A program made the position numbers and the translations under genes. 5,441 nt of DNA from Chloroflexota bacterium (GTDB lineage Bacteria > Chloroflexota > Anaerolineae > Anaerolineales > VGOW01). Every line of letters starts with the position of its first letter. Positions within the stretch are counted from its first letter, which is position 1. The notes beneath the pieces were generated by a model. That model was not told where the DNA came from. It saw only the letters and a program-made list of their open reading frames with translations, and did not search any database. Shown one piece after another: positions 5,241-5,441 of this stretch. The stretch covers positions 1-5,441 of the forward strand of contig JACRLA010000253.1 of the NCBI GenBank assembly GCA_016215145.1, read 5' to 3'.

Positions 5241-5441
5241 ATGAACATAGAAATCGCCTTAGTCTTTTCTATCGTCCTGATCGCCGCCGGATTGCTCATC
5301 ACCGAAAAATTGCGCGCCGACATCATCGCCCTGCTGTCGTTGATCGCGCTGGCGTTGACCGGCTTGGTGAGTCCCACCGAAGCATTCTCCGGATTCAGCC
5401 GCCCGGCGGTGATGACCATTCTTTCGATCTTCATCATTACT
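5241..5441 (+). CDS. SLC13-type ion transporter (permease), N-terminal fragment
   Basis: The first 67 codons of a membrane protein are present; the rest lies beyond the right edge. Hydrophobic helices are visible at about residues 3-20 and 26-43, and a third starts near 56. The linker TEKLRADIIALLSL (21-34) and the segment GLVSPTEAFSGFSRPAVMTI (41-60) are typical of the SLC13/ArsB-NhaD ion transporter superfamily, especially the bacterial members that carry TrkA-C domains in the middle. Those domains, and so the exact subfamily and substrate (dicarboxylate, sulfate or another anion), cannot be checked here. The start is supported by the family N-terminus and by the TATAAT box seven bases upstream, in place of a Shine-Dalgarno site. 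Confidence 0.85.
   Translation, partial: MNIEIALVFSIVLIAAGLLITEKLRADIIALLSLIALALTGLVSPTEAFSGFSRPAVMTILSIFIIT

Overview
The window carries most of a glycine cleavage operon on the minus strand, then a two-gene plus-strand unit (an unrecognised 112-residue protein and a stand-alone C39-like cysteine peptidase), an alanine racemase gene on the minus strand, and the first 67 codons of a plus-strand SLC13-type permease. Split glycine decarboxylase subunits (GcvPA plus GcvPB), a tandem glycine riboswitch, and palindromic repeats of heptamers and octamers between genes would suit a Chloroflexota-type (Anaerolineae-like) bacterium. That assignment is inference from style; no marker gene is present to prove it.

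Glycine cleavage block, read right to left from about 3267 to 1. A sigma70-type promoter (3239-3267) drives a leader with two glycine aptamers (3040-3219). An intrinsic terminator (2997-3043) shares four bases with the closing stem of the second aptamer. Then come gcvH (2492-2884), gcvPA (1069-2412) and gcvPB (1-1005, running off the left edge). The layout reads as a glycine-activated transcriptional switch: glycine holds the aptamer closed, weakens the terminator and lets the decarboxylase (GcvPA/GcvPB) and the lipoyl carrier (GcvH) be made. No gcvT lies at the head of the operon.

All three non-coding gaps of this operon hold a different imperfect palindrome made of short phased units: heptamers (1013-1072), heptamers (2426-2488) and octamers (2915-2986). 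The first contains the gcvPA stop codon. The second can fold into a fully paired 21-bp hairpin in the gcv mRNA.

The plus-strand pair (3341-4113) is joined by a GTGA start/stop overlap and ends exactly where the convergent alanine racemase gene ends, with no base between the stop codons. The peptidase keeps Gln8, Cys14, His100 and Asp116 but has no transporter, membrane or secretion segment. It and its unknown partner are the best candidates for an undescribed small system.

The racemase gene and the permease gene diverge from a 35-bp gap. Each has a TATAAT box 6 or 7 bases before its ATG and no Shine-Dalgarno sequence, which suggests leaderless mRNAs on both sides. Elsewhere in the window gcvH and the 112-residue gene have good Shine-Dalgarno sites.

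The only stretch over 300 bases without a gene is 2885-3340. It holds the octamer palindrome, terminator, riboswitch and two divergent promoters.
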